Origin: Prolixibacteraceae bacterium
Lineage (GTDB): Bacteria > Bacteroidota > Bacteroidia > Bacteroidales > Prolixibacteraceae
NCBI GenBank assembly: GCA_003506435.1
Contig: DOAQ01000049.1
Span: forward strand, 62,001-126,000
DNA length: 64,000 nucleotides
Reading direction: 5' to 3'
Shown in pieces: positions 17,376 to 27,002 of this stretch. Below the pieces are notes generated by a model, which searched no databases, was not told the DNA's origin, and was given only the letters and a program-made list of their open reading frames with translations. Position numbers and translations under genes: made by a program. The stretch's first letter is position 1. Every line of letters begins with the position of its first letter.

Positions 17376-18467
17376 ATGTTCAAAAATATCTATAACGACA
17401 AAAAAGTACTTATTACAGGAAATACTGGTTTTAAAGGCTCTTGGTTGAGTTTATGGCTTCATTCTTTGGGGGCAAAAGTTTATGGACTTTCGGTTAATAT
17501 ACCAACAACACCTTCTAATTATGAAACATCAGAAATATATAATTTCACTTCACAAACATTTATAGACATTGTAAATAATACAGATGTTTTAAGCTTAATA
17601 GATGGTATTAAACCTGATTTCATATTTCATCTGGCAGCTCAACCGATTGTGCAAGAATCATATGCAGACCCTTATAATACGATGAACACAAATATAATGG
17701 GAACAGTAAGTGTGCTTGAAGCCCTGAGAATCCTCAATCATCCTTGTATTGCAGTGTTTATTACAAGCGATAAATGTTATAATAACGTAGAATGGGTATG
17801 GGGGTATAAGGAAACTGACGCTCTCGGAGGAAAAGATCCTTATAGTGCATCAAAAGGAGCAGCTGAATTAATGATAAAAACCTACTCGGAATCCTATTTT
17901 AAATCAGAAAAAAGTAATGTAAAAGTTGCATCAGGAAGAGCAGGTAATGTAATTGGGGGTGGAGATTGGGCGGCATTTCGTATCATTCCGGATGCCATAA
18001 GAGCATGGTACACAAACAAAGAACTTATTATCCGTTCACCAAAAGCCACAAGACCATGGCAGCATGTTTTGGAGCCATTAAGTGGGTATTTACGGCTTGG
18101 CCAATTACTATGTGAAAATAAAGACCTGTGTGGTGAATCTTTTAATTTTGGACCAAAACCAGACACGAATTTATCAGTGGAACAACTACTAATTGAAATG
18201 GCCGAACATTGGGATTCTTTTAAGTGGAGAGTTGTAGATGAGGTGATTAATAAAGAAGCTGGTCTGCTAAAACTAAATTGCGATAAAGCACTTTTCTATC
18301 TCGACTGGGTGCCTAATCTTAATGCGAATAAGACAATACAAATGGTTGCAGAGTGGTATAAACATTATTATAATAATTCAGATAAAAGCATGCAGGATTT
18401 TACCTCTGAACAAATACGTGAATATGAATCATTTGCAAATAAAAACGGATTGGCATGGGTCAAATAA
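17376..18467 (+). CDS. rfbG: CDP-glucose 4,6-dehydratase
   Basis: Converts CDP-glucose to CDP-4-keto-6-deoxyglucose. 363-aa extended SDR: VLITGNTGFKGSWLSLWL (NAD site with the GFKGSW hallmark of this subfamily), FHLAAQPIVQESYADP, TSDKCYNN and the catalytic YSASKGAAE (Tyr, Lys), then RAGNVIGGGDWA and RPWQHVLEPLSGYL. Together with rfbF at 18908 it makes a complete CDP-4-keto-6-deoxyglucose pathway. The stop overlaps the next gene's start by 13 bases. Confidence 0.95.
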   Translation: MFKNIYNDKKVLITGNTGFKGSWLSLWLHSLGAKVYGLSVNIPTTPSNYETSEIYNFTSQTFIDIVNNTDVLSLIDGIKPDFIFHLAAQPIVQESYADPYNTMNTNIMGTVSVLEALRILNHPCIAVFITSDKCYNNVEWVWGYKETDALGGKDPYSASKGAAELMIKTYSESYFKSEKSNVKVASGRAGNVIGGGDWAAFRIIPDAIRAWYTNKELIIRSPKATRPWQHVLEPLSGYLRLGQLLCENKDLCGESFNFGPKPDTNLSVEQLLIEMAEHWDSFKWRVVDEVINKEAGLLKLNCDKALFYLDWVPNLNANKTIQMVAEWYKHYYNNSDKSMQDFTSEQIREYESFANKNGLAWVK

Positions 18468-18904
18468 TTAAAATAGAAGGAGTTATAGTCACTCCATTAA
18501 AAATAATCGAGCACCCGAAAGGTGATCTTTTTCACATTATGCACACTGGAGATGAAGGATATAAAGGCTTTGGTGAAGTTTACATTTCGACAATTAACTT
18601 TGGAGATGTTAAAGCATGGAAAAAGCACTTTAAAATGACTAGTAATTTTGCTGTCCCTTTTGGAAAAATCAAGGTGGTTTTGGTAGATTTAAGAGAACAT
18701 TCAACGTCAATCAATGAAAAATCAGAATTTATTTTGTCTTCCGATGATTACTTCAGACTTACTATTCCCCCTGGAGTTTGGTATGGGTTAAAAGGGCTTT
18801 CTGAAAATATAAATATATTAATCAATTTTGCAGATATTGTCCATGATCCAAACGAACAGATTAATATTGATTACAACAAAAGTGAAATTATATATGATTG
18901 GTAA
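18455..18904 (+). CDS. RmlC-like cupin, putative CDP/dTDP-4-keto-6-deoxysugar 3,5-epimerase family
   Basis: 149-aa single-domain cupin. GFGEVYISTINFGDVKAW, then HFKMTSNFAVPFGKIKVVL, DLRE and IPPGVWYGLKGLSE follow the RmlC pattern, but the protein is about 30-40 residues shorter than classical RmlC, as in the small epimerase-like proteins of O-antigen loci. The histidine of WKKHFK may be the RmlC base. Located between rfbG and rfbF with overlaps, so it most likely acts on CDP-4-keto-6-deoxyglucose, changing its configuration before amination. Isomerase rather than epimerase activity cannot be excluded. Confidence 0.75.
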   Translation: MGQIIKIEGVIVTPLKIIEHPKGDLFHIMHTGDEGYKGFGEVYISTINFGDVKAWKKHFKMTSNFAVPFGKIKVVLVDLREHSTSINEKSEFILSSDDYFRLTIPPGVWYGLKGLSENINILINFADIVHDPNEQINIDYNKSEIIYDW

Positions 18905-18907
18905 CTT

Positions 18908-19675
18908 ATGAAAACAATTATTCTTGCTGGTGGTTTAGGCACCCGTTTATCTGAGTACACACAGCTTATTCCCAAGCCTATGGTTGAAATAGGGGGTAAA
19001 CCGATATTATGGCATATAATGAATATTTATTCAAAGTATGGTTTTAATGATTTTATTATTGCTTTGGGATATAAAGGAGAGGTGATAAAAGAATATTTTT
19101 TAAATTATTATGCTTTAAACAATAATTTCTCAGTGAACCTTTCAGATGGGGCTATTAGTTATATAGAGGAAAAGAAAACGAAATGGAGGGTAAGCCTTGT
19201 TGATACAGGCGATAATTCTATGACAGGAGGCAGAGTAAAAAGGCTTAAAAACCTGGTTGATAATGAACCTTTTTTATTAACATATGGAGATGCAGTTTCT
19301 TCGATTGACATTAATAAACTGGTTGCATTTCATAAAGAACATGGGAAAATTGGAACGGTAACTGCGGTACACCCTCCGGCAAGATTTGGAGAACTAGTAA
19401 TTGATGATCATAATAGCGTAACGTCCTTTGAAGAAAAGCCTCAAACGAAACAAGACTGGATAAATGGCGGTTTTTTTGTTTTCCAACCTGAATTTTTCGA
19501 TTATATTGAAAACGACTCAACTTTTTTGGAAAAAGAACCTCTGGAAAATCTGGCAAGAGAAGGGAATCTTCAGTCATTTATGCATGATGGTTTTTGGCAA
19601 TCGATGGATACCGTTAGAGATAGAAATCTATTGGAGAAATTATGGACTGAGAACAAAGAAAACAAACCTTGGTAA
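18908..19675 (+). CDS. rfbF: glucose-1-phosphate cytidylyltransferase
   Basis: Makes CDP-glucose from CTP and glucose 1-phosphate. 255 aa with the nucleotidyltransferase signature LAGGLGTRLSEYTQLIPKPM, EIGGKPILWHIMNIYSKYGF, LTYGDAVSSID (metal-binding Asp), TAVHPPARFGEL and GFFVFQPEFFDYI, a full-length match to RfbF. It is three bases behind the cupin gene and nine bases ahead of a DegT aminotransferase. Confidence 0.95.
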   Translation: MKTIILAGGLGTRLSEYTQLIPKPMVEIGGKPILWHIMNIYSKYGFNDFIIALGYKGEVIKEYFLNYYALNNNFSVNLSDGAISYIEEKKTKWRVSLVDTGDNSMTGGRVKRLKNLVDNEPFLLTYGDAVSSIDINKLVAFHKEHGKIGTVTAVHPPARFGELVIDDHNSVTSFEEKPQTKQDWINGGFFVFQPEFFDYIENDSTFLEKEPLENLAREGNLQSFMHDGFWQSMDTVRDRNLLEKLWTENKENKPW

Positions 19676-19684
19676 ATAAATTTT

Positions 19685-20782
19685 ATGATACGTCTTTCAA
19701 AATCTGTTATAGGAAAAGAAGAAGTTAGTGCTGTTACCAATGTTCTTAAAAAGGGTTTCTTAGGAATGGGGGAAGAGGTACAACAATTTGAACAGTTACT
19801 TTCAGACCGTTTTTGTAGGCCGGTAATTTGCGTTAATACAGGAACGGCAGCTCTACAATTAGCTTTACAAGGCTGTGGAATTGGAGTTGGAGATGAGGTT
19901 CTGGTACAGTCTTTAACTTATCTGGCAAGCTTTCAGGCAATATCTGCTTCTGGAGCAAGCCCTATTGCTTGTGAGGTAAACACTGAAAATTTGACAATTG
20001 ACTTAGGCGATGCACAAAAGCGATTGACTAAACAGACAAAAGCAATTATGCCAGTTCATTATTCTGGTAACCCGGGTGACTTAGATGCAATTTATTCCTT
20101 TGCAAAAAAAAATAATTTAAGAGTTATTGAGGATGCTGCACATGCCTTTGGTTCCTTGTATAAGAATAAACAAATAGGTAGTTTTGGTGATATTTGTTGT
20201 TTTAGTTTTGATGGTATAAAAAACATAACATCAGGAGAAGGGGGAGCAATAATAACAAATGATCAATCTGTAATTGATAGGGTGAAAGACCTTCGATTAT
20301 TAAGCGTCTCCAAGGATTCAGATAATCGTTATAAAAATCAACGCTCTTGGGATTTTGATGTTGTTGAGCAAGGGTGGCGTTATCACATGAGTAATATTAT
20401 GGCCGCCATTGGGATAGAACAATTGAAAAAATTCAATTCATTTCAAGAAAAGAGAAAAGTACTCTCATCACTTTACAAACAATTTTTGAGCGGTGTAAGT
20501 GGAATTGAGTTGCTCCATATTGATTATACTGAAATTACGCCACATATTTTTGTAATCAAAGTCAAAAGCGGTCGACGTGATCTATTGAAAATAGGCTTAG
20601 AAAATTGTGGGATACAAACAGGGATGCATTATAAACCTAATCATTTATTGAAATATTATTCCAGTAATTCACTGCCGCTAACAGAAAAATTATATAATGA
20701 AATATTAACTCTCCCTTTACACCCTGATTTAATGGAAAGTGATATCGCATTTATTTGTGAGAAAATTAAAAATATTTTATGA
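19685..20782 (+). CDS. DegT-family sugar aminotransferase
   Basis: 365 aa PLP enzyme: NTGTAALQLAL, VLVQSLTYLASFQAISASGA, VIEDAAHAFGS and the PLP-binding lysine in FSFDGIKNITSGEGGA. The lysine is kept, so this is an aminotransferase and not an RfbH/ColD-type 3-dehydrase (which has histidine there). Given its place right after rfbF-rfbG-epimerase, it likely makes a CDP-linked amino-dideoxy hexose; perosamine-synthase-like enzymes are the nearest family. The 3' end overlaps the next start (ATGA). Confidence 0.85.
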   Translation: MIRLSKSVIGKEEVSAVTNVLKKGFLGMGEEVQQFEQLLSDRFCRPVICVNTGTAALQLALQGCGIGVGDEVLVQSLTYLASFQAISASGASPIACEVNTENLTIDLGDAQKRLTKQTKAIMPVHYSGNPGDLDAIYSFAKKNNLRVIEDAAHAFGSLYKNKQIGSFGDICCFSFDGIKNITSGEGGAIITNDQSVIDRVKDLRLLSVSKDSDNRYKNQRSWDFDVVEQGWRYHMSNIMAAIGIEQLKKFNSFQEKRKVLSSLYKQFLSGVSGIELLHIDYTEITPHIFVIKVKSGRRDLLKIGLENCGIQTGMHYKPNHLLKYYSSNSLPLTEKLYNEILTLPLHPDLMESDIAFICEKIKNIL

Positions 20783-21744
20783 AAAAGAATCCCTTGGTAT
20801 CAGTAATAATGAATTGCTACAATGGAGAAGAATATATTAAAGAAGCTATCAATAGTATTTTAGCCCAAACTTTTCAGAATTTTGAAATCATTCTCTTTGA
20901 CAATGCCTCAACCGACAAAAGTAGAAGTATTGTTGAATCCTATGAAGACAATAGAATAAAATATTTTTGGGCTGATAAACATGTTAATTTAGGAACAGCA
21001 AGAAATCATGCGATAGAGAAAGCGGAAGGTGATTACATTGCTTTTTTAGATGTAGATGATTTGTGGTATCCGGAAAAGTTATTTCAGCAGATACCATTTT
21101 TTAATGATCCTTCAATTGGGTTGGTCTATTGCCTGACTAATAGCATTAATTCTAAAAGTGAGATTGTTAATTCTGCTAAATTTGACTCAAATCAAAGTGC
21201 CACTAAAATTTCGTTTTTCGACCTATTTGTAAATTATGATGTCGTATTGTCATCATCAATTATCTCAAAGGAAGCTTTGCTTTCCGTTAATGGAAATTTT
21301 GATAATCTGTTAGAATATGCTGAAGAGTATGATTTATTTATGAGGATATGTTCTAAATATGATGCTATTCGATCGAATAATATTCATGCTTCCTATAGGA
21401 AGCATGATAGCCAATGCACAAATAGGTATTTTGAATTAGCAATTCGAGAAGAAGAATACATACTTTCTAAATTTTTATTGCTTTTCCCAAATTTATTTAA
21501 TTCAAATATAAAGTTACTAGAAAAGAAATATGAAATGTTTGCCTGGGAAAAATTTCTATATTTTGTTTCGCAAGGAAATGCTAAATACGCTAGGGAAAAA
21601 ATACGTCCATTTATATTTCGCTCGATAAAGAAATTTATATTCTATGGGTTAAGTTTTTTCGGAAAACATACGATTATGTTTATGTGGGATTACAAAAGAA
21701 GAAAGACGGGGAATTTACCTTATAATCTTAATAAATGGTTTTAG
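20779..21744 (+). CDS. family 2 glycosyltransferase
   Basis: 321 aa, cytoplasmic face. The N-terminal GT-A domain has VSVIMNCYNGEEYIKEAINSI, IILFDNASTDKS, NLGTARNHAIEKAEGDYIAF and the metal-binding FLDVDDLWYPEKL (DxD). A C-terminal part rich in Tyr and Lys lacks membrane helices. Expected to add one sugar of the repeat unit; donor unknown, possibly the CDP-amino sugar made by the four preceding genes. It overlaps both neighbours. Confidence 0.87.
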   Translation: MKKNPLVSVIMNCYNGEEYIKEAINSILAQTFQNFEIILFDNASTDKSRSIVESYEDNRIKYFWADKHVNLGTARNHAIEKAEGDYIAFLDVDDLWYPEKLFQQIPFFNDPSIGLVYCLTNSINSKSEIVNSAKFDSNQSATKISFFDLFVNYDVVLSSSIISKEALLSVNGNFDNLLEYAEEYDLFMRICSKYDAIRSNNIHASYRKHDSQCTNRYFELAIREEEYILSKFLLLFPNLFNSNIKLLEKKYEMFAWEKFLYFVSQGNAKYAREKIRPFIFRSIKKFIFYGLSFFGKHTIMFMWDYKRRKTGNLPYNLNKWF

Positions 21745-23042
21745 CGCTGGTTAGTATATTAATTTTCATTCTATCATTTCTTTTTGGATATGAAAAACCA
21801 AGGAGTGCAATCTGGTTTGTAGCATATACATATCCGCTTTTATACCCGGTAAATTTTCCGATTATCGTATCGGATATATTTTATTTGAATATTACGAGAG
21901 TTGCATTAGCTATTATTTTGGGGGTACATCTAAAAAGGGGGAAAACTCTTCAGATTTCAACACTATTTAAGAGCAATTTTATAAGAATATACTTGTTGTT
22001 TACGGTGTATATTATCGTTATATCATTGGGCGACATGGCAAAGTATATAATTTTCACTTATATCCCGGAGGTTTACATATCAATTACTTTAGGTTATTTT
22101 CTAATTCAAACCGAAAAAGATTATCAAAAACTAATCGGAATTTTGTCATGGCAAGGACTAATATTTGGAGTAATTGTTTTTTTAGATTATTTTGAAATTG
22201 CAAATATTCAATTATATATTTCCAAAATGATTCCTAGATTTAATATTGATAATTTTAATATCGACGATACAAGAGCAGGTATTAGAAGAGTTTCAGGAAT
22301 TGATGGTAATGCAATTAATTCATCTGTTAGATTAGTTATTTTATTCCCCATCTCACTATTGTATTTAAAATTGAAAAATAGTAAAATAAAATATATTATC
22401 CCTGTAACATTGGTGTTTTCGATAATAGTTTTACTTTCCCGGGCTGCTTATATATCATTGGCATTAGCGATTGTGTTTTTAGTTTTTTCTTTCGCTAATG
22501 AAGAAAAAAATATTTCTAAGAAATTTGTTGCAATAATAAAAACAGCTATAATATTTTCGTCCGGTCTATTATTATTACTTGTTTTTCCATTTACTAGTCA
22601 TGTACTTCAAAGTATATATTCATTTTCTTTTGAAACCTCTACTTTAAAAAATATTGATCAAAGAATATTAGTATTTCCTCAAGTTATCGAAATGATTATC
22701 AATAGTCCATTTATAGGTAATATTTGTTCACCATTTTATGTATATAATGATATTATGGGTGGGCATGATCTTCCTTTGCCAATTATTTATTTGCTAGCAG
22801 GAGGCATTCCTTTAGTTGTCATTTTTATTATCTGGGGAATAATGATGCCTTTTTATTTTATGAAATTTATCTCTAAGGCCAATAGGTCAAAAGAAGAGTT
22901 ATTTATTATAATAATGGTTAGCGCTTCGTTTGTTGGGGGTCTAATTCCAATGCTTTCCAACTGGATTGATACGTCGACTTCATTAATGATAATTATTTTC
23001 AGTGCAACATATAAATTTTTTCTCCTAAAAAGGCCACTTTAA
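21735..23042 (+). CDS. O-antigen ligase/polymerase (Wzy-like) membrane protein
   Basis: 435 aa with about 10-12 hydrophobic segments and a larger loop (about residues 160-200, with MIPRFNIDNFNIDDTRAG and RRVSGIDGNAINSS) in the middle, as in Wzy/WaaL-type proteins; the RRVSGIDGNA piece resembles the conserved periplasmic-loop region of O-antigen ligase-like proteins. Probably polymerises repeat units in the periplasm. It starts within the preceding gene and ends 82 bases before the deacetylase. Polymerase and ligase cannot be told apart from sequence alone. Confidence 0.75.
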   Translation: MVLALVSILIFILSFLFGYEKPRSAIWFVAYTYPLLYPVNFPIIVSDIFYLNITRVALAIILGVHLKRGKTLQISTLFKSNFIRIYLLFTVYIIVISLGDMAKYIIFTYIPEVYISITLGYFLIQTEKDYQKLIGILSWQGLIFGVIVFLDYFEIANIQLYISKMIPRFNIDNFNIDDTRAGIRRVSGIDGNAINSSVRLVILFPISLLYLKLKNSKIKYIIPVTLVFSIIVLLSRAAYISLALAIVFLVFSFANEEKNISKKFVAIIKTAIIFSSGLLLLLVFPFTSHVLQSIYSFSFETSTLKNIDQRILVFPQVIEMIINSPFIGNICSPFYVYNDIMGGHDLPLPIIYLLAGGIPLVVIFIIWGIMMPFYFMKFISKANRSKEELFIIIMVSASFVGGLIPMLSNWIDTSTSLMIIIFSATYKFFLLKRPL

Positions 23043-23124
23043 AATAGGCTAAAACAAGGTATATATAAAAAACAACATAAATACTTGGCTTTCAATATAT
23101 TTTTAAATCTGTAACTTTTTTTTT

Positions 23125-24117
23125 ATGAATAGAAAATTCTGGTTATTTATTTTAATTCTTATTACCTTTTTTATAGCTCAGTCCTGTTTGAGAAAAGTTG
23201 ATGAGGAAACTTCTTTAGTTGACTTGGAATTAATTAAAATTTGTAAATGGAAAGATAATGCAAGTACTTGTGTTATGTTTACGTTTGATGATAGTAACAA
23301 GTCAAGCATAAATATTTCTAAAGTACTTGAAAAATACAATTTTAAAAGCACATTTTTTGTTATAGCTTCAGATTTGTATACTAAGGATCTTAAGGAAATG
23401 ATTGCCAATGGCCATGAAATTGGAAATCACACATATTCACATATTAATTTAAAAACAGCAGATAGTTCAAAAGTTGATTTTGAAATCCGTATGGGTAAAG
23501 AAACGATTGAAAATGCCTTAAAAATAAAATGTGTTAGTTTTGCTGAGCCTGGTGGGCAAAAGACTCCTATGAGTACTAGAGCTGTTTTTAGGTATCATTT
23601 ATTTGATAGAAATTATTCAGAGTTTCAAGGAGCAAAACGCAATTTTATTAGTTATTCAGACTTTACAAACGTTGAACCACTCATGAAATCGCTTAGAAAT
23701 GCTATAAATGAAGGTTCAATATTAGTAATTGAAGGGCATGGGATGGATGGTGATGGGTATATGCCAATGTCAAAAGTTTTTTTTATCCAGACTTTAGATT
23801 CCCTAAAAAAATATACTAACAATGAACAAGTTTGGTTAACTACTGTAAAAGAGGGCTCACAATATGAAAATCTTTATCATGAAATTTCACTGGAAAAAAA
23901 ACAGTTAAATAATACTCTTACTTTTACCTTCAAAGGTTATAACAAAGAAAAATATAAAGATTTGTTAGTATCTCCCATTAGTATTGAGATTCCAAATATT
24001 CTTTCAGAAAAGTTGTCATGTCTTACAGACTCAATTCAAATAACAAAACTAACTGATAAATTTGTCTTTACTCTAGATTTAAAAAGAAATACTAATATAG
24101 TTATGAAAATTAATTAG
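23125..24117 (+). CDS. polysaccharide deacetylase (NodB homology) lipoprotein
   Basis: 330 aa with a lipoprotein signal: a hydrophobic stretch and then IAQSC, placing it in the periplasm or outer membrane. The NodB domain shows MFTFDDSNKSS (catalytic/metal Asp), then FVIASDLYTKDLKEMI, GHEIGNHTYSH (metal-binding HxxxH) and later IEGHGMDGDGYMP. A C-terminal region of about 90 residues is beta-rich without known motifs. Its compartment means it would act on the glycan after flipping, for example N-deacetylating the polymer. It is separated by short AT-rich gaps, possibly its own transcription unit. Confidence 0.82.
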   Translation: MNRKFWLFILILITFFIAQSCLRKVDEETSLVDLELIKICKWKDNASTCVMFTFDDSNKSSINISKVLEKYNFKSTFFVIASDLYTKDLKEMIANGHEIGNHTYSHINLKTADSSKVDFEIRMGKETIENALKIKCVSFAEPGGQKTPMSTRAVFRYHLFDRNYSEFQGAKRNFISYSDFTNVEPLMKSLRNAINEGSILVIEGHGMDGDGYMPMSKVFFIQTLDSLKKYTNNEQVWLTTVKEGSQYENLYHEISLEKKQLNNTLTFTFKGYNKEKYKDLLVSPISIEIPNILSEKLSCLTDSIQITKLTDKFVFTLDLKRNTNIVMKIN

Positions 24118-24180
24118 CTTGAAAAAATTAGACAATATAATTAAAAAGTCAATTTATCAAATGAGAAAATCACTGAATAA

Positions 24181-25392
24181 ATGAGAATACTTCTAGTAAA
24201 TAATTCCGGGGTTCGCAAAGGTGGAGCCGATGTCGTTTTTTTTAATACGGCAGAATTATTACAAAGATATGGGCATCGGGTTTCATTTTTTGCACTTTCC
24301 AGCGAGAACAATATCCCCAATGATTTTTCCGGTTATTTTCCAAAAGGCACTGATTACCGTAGTTTATCATTTGTCGGGAAAGTAAAATCACTCAAAGATT
24401 TTTTTTATAATAAGGAAGCTGCCCGCAATCTTGCACAACTTATTCAGAAAGAAAAGCCAGATGTAGCCCACATTCATTTATTTTTTGGTGGCTTAACCGT
24501 TTCTGTACTTGAAATCCTTAAAAAATACAATATTCCGGTTGTTCATTCTGTCCATGATTACAGGCTGGTTTGTCCAGCCTATACTTTTTTGGATCGAAAT
24601 AACCAGGTATGCGAACAGTGTAAAGATGGTTTTTATTTACGATGTGCCCTGAAGCGTTGTTCCCTGGAAGGGCGTTTTTCACATAGTATAATGCTTTCGC
24701 TTGATGCATATTATCGAAAATATTTTAATAACCCGGTCAACCTGGTTGATCATTTCATTTTTGTGAGTCAGTTTTCTAAACAAAAACATTTACAATACAA
24801 TAATCAATTTGAATCAAAGTCGGGAGTGCTTTATAATTTCAGACCAAGTAATTTTGTGCAACACAATTTCAGAGGCGATTATATTTTGTTCTATGGCCGT
24901 TTATCACGCGAAAAAGGCTTGGAAACCCTTATAAAATCTGCAACTAATTTAAAATTTAAACTTAAGATTGCCGGAACAGGCCCGATGTTACAGCAATTGC
25001 AAAATTCTCAAAATGAAAATTTTGAAGTATTAGGTTTTAAAAAAGGTAAAGAACTTTGGGATTTAATACAAAATGCATCATACATTGTTGTGCCTTCTGA
25101 AGGGTATGAAAATAATCCTTTGACAATAGTTGAAGCATTTTCATTTGGAAAACCCGTAATTGGTTCAAACATAGGTGGCATTACAGAGTTACTTAAAAAC
25201 AACAGAGGTTTTCTTTTTGAACCTAAAAATGTGGAATCATTAAATCAAAACATAAAAATAGCAATGTCATTATCCGACAAAGAATATCAGCAAATGTCAC
25301 AAAATGTATTCAAGTTTGCCTCTTTAAATTTTTCTGAGGAGCAACACTATAAATCTTTGATGTCAATATATCATTCAGTATTAAATGGTTAA
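24181..25392 (+). CDS. family 4 glycosyltransferase
   Basis: 403-aa GT-B enzyme. N-terminal NNSGVRKGGADVVFFN, then VVHSVHDYRLVCPAYTFLDR, followed by a cysteine cluster (CEQCKDGFYLRCALKRC) common in a subset of GT4 proteins. C-terminal donor domain: ILFYGRLSREKGLETLIKS, KIAGTGPMLQQL, and VPSEGYENNPLTIVEAFSFG with the EX7E-type motif. GC here rises relative to the preceding genes. The stop overlaps the following acyltransferase gene by 8 bases. Confidence 0.9.
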   Translation: MRILLVNNSGVRKGGADVVFFNTAELLQRYGHRVSFFALSSENNIPNDFSGYFPKGTDYRSLSFVGKVKSLKDFFYNKEAARNLAQLIQKEKPDVAHIHLFFGGLTVSVLEILKKYNIPVVHSVHDYRLVCPAYTFLDRNNQVCEQCKDGFYLRCALKRCSLEGRFSHSIMLSLDAYYRKYFNNPVNLVDHFIFVSQFSKQKHLQYNNQFESKSGVLYNFRPSNFVQHNFRGDYILFYGRLSREKGLETLIKSATNLKFKLKIAGTGPMLQQLQNSQNENFEVLGFKKGKELWDLIQNASYIVVPSEGYENNPLTIVEAFSFGKPVIGSNIGGITELLKNNRGFLFEPKNVESLNQNIKIAMSLSDKEYQQMSQNVFKFASLNFSEEQHYKSLMSIYHSVLNG

Positions 25393-26083
25393 AAATTTCA
25401 CAAATATTCTCATACAAAAAATGGGGCGGACTGGATACCCGGTTGATCCATCTCTGACAAGTTCTGATTTGATTGCAGAATTATTTTGCCGGTTTTGGCA
25501 GGCTAAAAGAGGTTTGTTGAAAAGAGTATTTTTTAGGAAATCCGCAGGAATCCTTTTTTTGGGAAAGAAAGTTAAATTTAAGGCATTATCGAGAATAAGT
25601 TTAGGAAAATCCGTAATTATCGGTGACTATGTTGAAATCAATGCCCTTTCAAAAAATGGTGTAACAATTGGCAATAATGTTTCCATTCTTAAAAATACAA
25701 TCATTGAATGTACCGGTGTCATCAGAAATATTGGTGAGGGTTTGGTTATTGGGAATAATGTAGGAATTGCCCAAAACTGTTTTATCCAGATTCGCGGACA
25801 AGTTACGATTGGTGATAATGTAATTTTTGGTCCCGGTGTTTCAATATTTTCTGAGAATCATGTTTTTGATAATCCTGAGCTTCCGGTATCAGTACAGGGA
25901 GAAACAAGAAAAGGGGTTACCATTGAAGAAGGTGTTTGGATAGGTACAAAAGCCATTATTTTAGATGGTGTAACAATAGGGAAAAATAGTGTGATTGCTG
26001 CCGGTGCAGTGGTTAATAAGGATGTACCTCCGTATGCTGTTATTGGAGGTATTCCAGCCAAAATTTTAAAACACAGAAAATAA
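25385..26083 (+). CDS. left-handed beta-helix (hexapeptide) O-acyltransferase
   Basis: 232 aa. A helical N-terminal part is followed by hexapeptide repeats from about residue 65: IGDYVEINALSKNGVTIGNN, VIGNNVGIAQNCFIQIRG, then IGDNVIFGPGVSIFSENHVF with the catalytic histidine, and IGTKAIILDGVTIG, IAAGAVVNKDVPPYAVIGGI, PAKILK. This is the LbH maltose/galactoside-acetyltransferase-like fold, usually acetylating a sugar hydroxyl. Overlap with the upstream GT suggests they act on the same residue. Confidence 0.88.
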   Translation: MVKNFTNILIQKMGRTGYPVDPSLTSSDLIAELFCRFWQAKRGLLKRVFFRKSAGILFLGKKVKFKALSRISLGKSVIIGDYVEINALSKNGVTIGNNVSILKNTIIECTGVIRNIGEGLVIGNNVGIAQNCFIQIRGQVTIGDNVIFGPGVSIFSENHVFDNPELPVSVQGETRKGVTIEEGVWIGTKAIILDGVTIGKNSVIAAGAVVNKDVPPYAVIGGIPAKILKHRK

Positions 26084-26102
26084 CATATTATTACTTAGAC
26101 AA

Positions 26103-27002
26103 ATGAAAAAGAAAATTTATATCGCCGGTTGCGGCGGTATGCTGGGTGAAGCGTTCTATACCCAATTCAAAAATGAGCATAAAATCAAATGTACAGATAA
26201 AGACGTCAATGAAGATTGGTTGTCATTTCTCGACTTTCGTGACTTTGAATCATACCGGAAGGACGTAATTGACTTTAATCCTGATTATCTCTTTCACTTA
26301 GGAGCATACACTGACCTTGAATTTTGTGAGCAAAATGTAAATGAAACATATATCACGAATACACTATCAGTTGAAAATGCTGTGTATATAGCAAATGAGC
26401 TAAATATTCCTATTTTATACATAAGTACCGCTGGAATTTTTGATGGAAAAAAAGAATTGTATGACGACTGGGATCAACCAAATCCTTTAGGAGTGTATGC
26501 CCGCTCGAAATATATGGGAGAACGTTTTGTGGTGGAAAATGCAAAACGTTACTTGGTTTGCCGTGCGGGTTGGATGATGGGTTCCGGCCCCAAAAAGGAT
26601 AAAAAGTTCATCCAGAAACTGATGAAACAATTAAAAGAAGGCAAAAAAGAATTATTTATAGTGAATGACAAAGACGGTACACCCACGTACACCCATGATT
26701 TTGCCAAAACTGTAAAAGCCCTGATTGAAAAAGAATACTGGGGATTGTACAACTGTGTGTGCGGCGGTCAAACCAGCCGTTTGGAAGTAGCGCAGGAACT
26801 TTTAAAGATGCTGGGGAAAGAAAACGAAATAAAAATAAATGTAGTTAGTTCTGATTACTTTAAAGACATTTATTTTGCTGAACGACCCGCATCAGAACGA
26901 TTGATCACCAAAAAACTCAATTTACGTGGTATTAATCAAATGCGGGATTGGAGAATTTCATTAAAAGAATATATTGAGAATTATTATCAGGATTATCTCT
27001 AA
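26103..27002 (+). CDS. RmlD-like NAD(P)-dependent sugar reductase (SDR)
   Basis: 299 aa. IYIAGCGGMLGEAF is the N-terminal nucleotide-binding turn, HLGAYTDLEFCE and YISTAGIFDG follow, then the catalytic YARSKYMGE (Tyr, Lys), and RAGWMMGSGPKKDKKF. The pattern is that of dTDP-4-dehydrorhamnose reductase and related reductases. The rmlA remnant at 28096 hints that a dTDP-rhamnose pathway was once nearby, but no rmlB or classical rmlC is present, so the keto-sugar may come from elsewhere. Adjacent genes overlap by one base. Confidence 0.82.
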   Translation: MKKKIYIAGCGGMLGEAFYTQFKNEHKIKCTDKDVNEDWLSFLDFRDFESYRKDVIDFNPDYLFHLGAYTDLEFCEQNVNETYITNTLSVENAVYIANELNIPILYISTAGIFDGKKELYDDWDQPNPLGVYARSKYMGERFVVENAKRYLVCRAGWMMGSGPKKDKKFIQKLMKQLKEGKKELFIVNDKDGTPTYTHDFAKTVKALIEKEYWGLYNCVCGGQTSRLEVAQELLKMLGKENEIKINVVSSDYFKDIYFAERPASERLITKKLNLRGINQMRDWRISLKEYIENYYQDYL

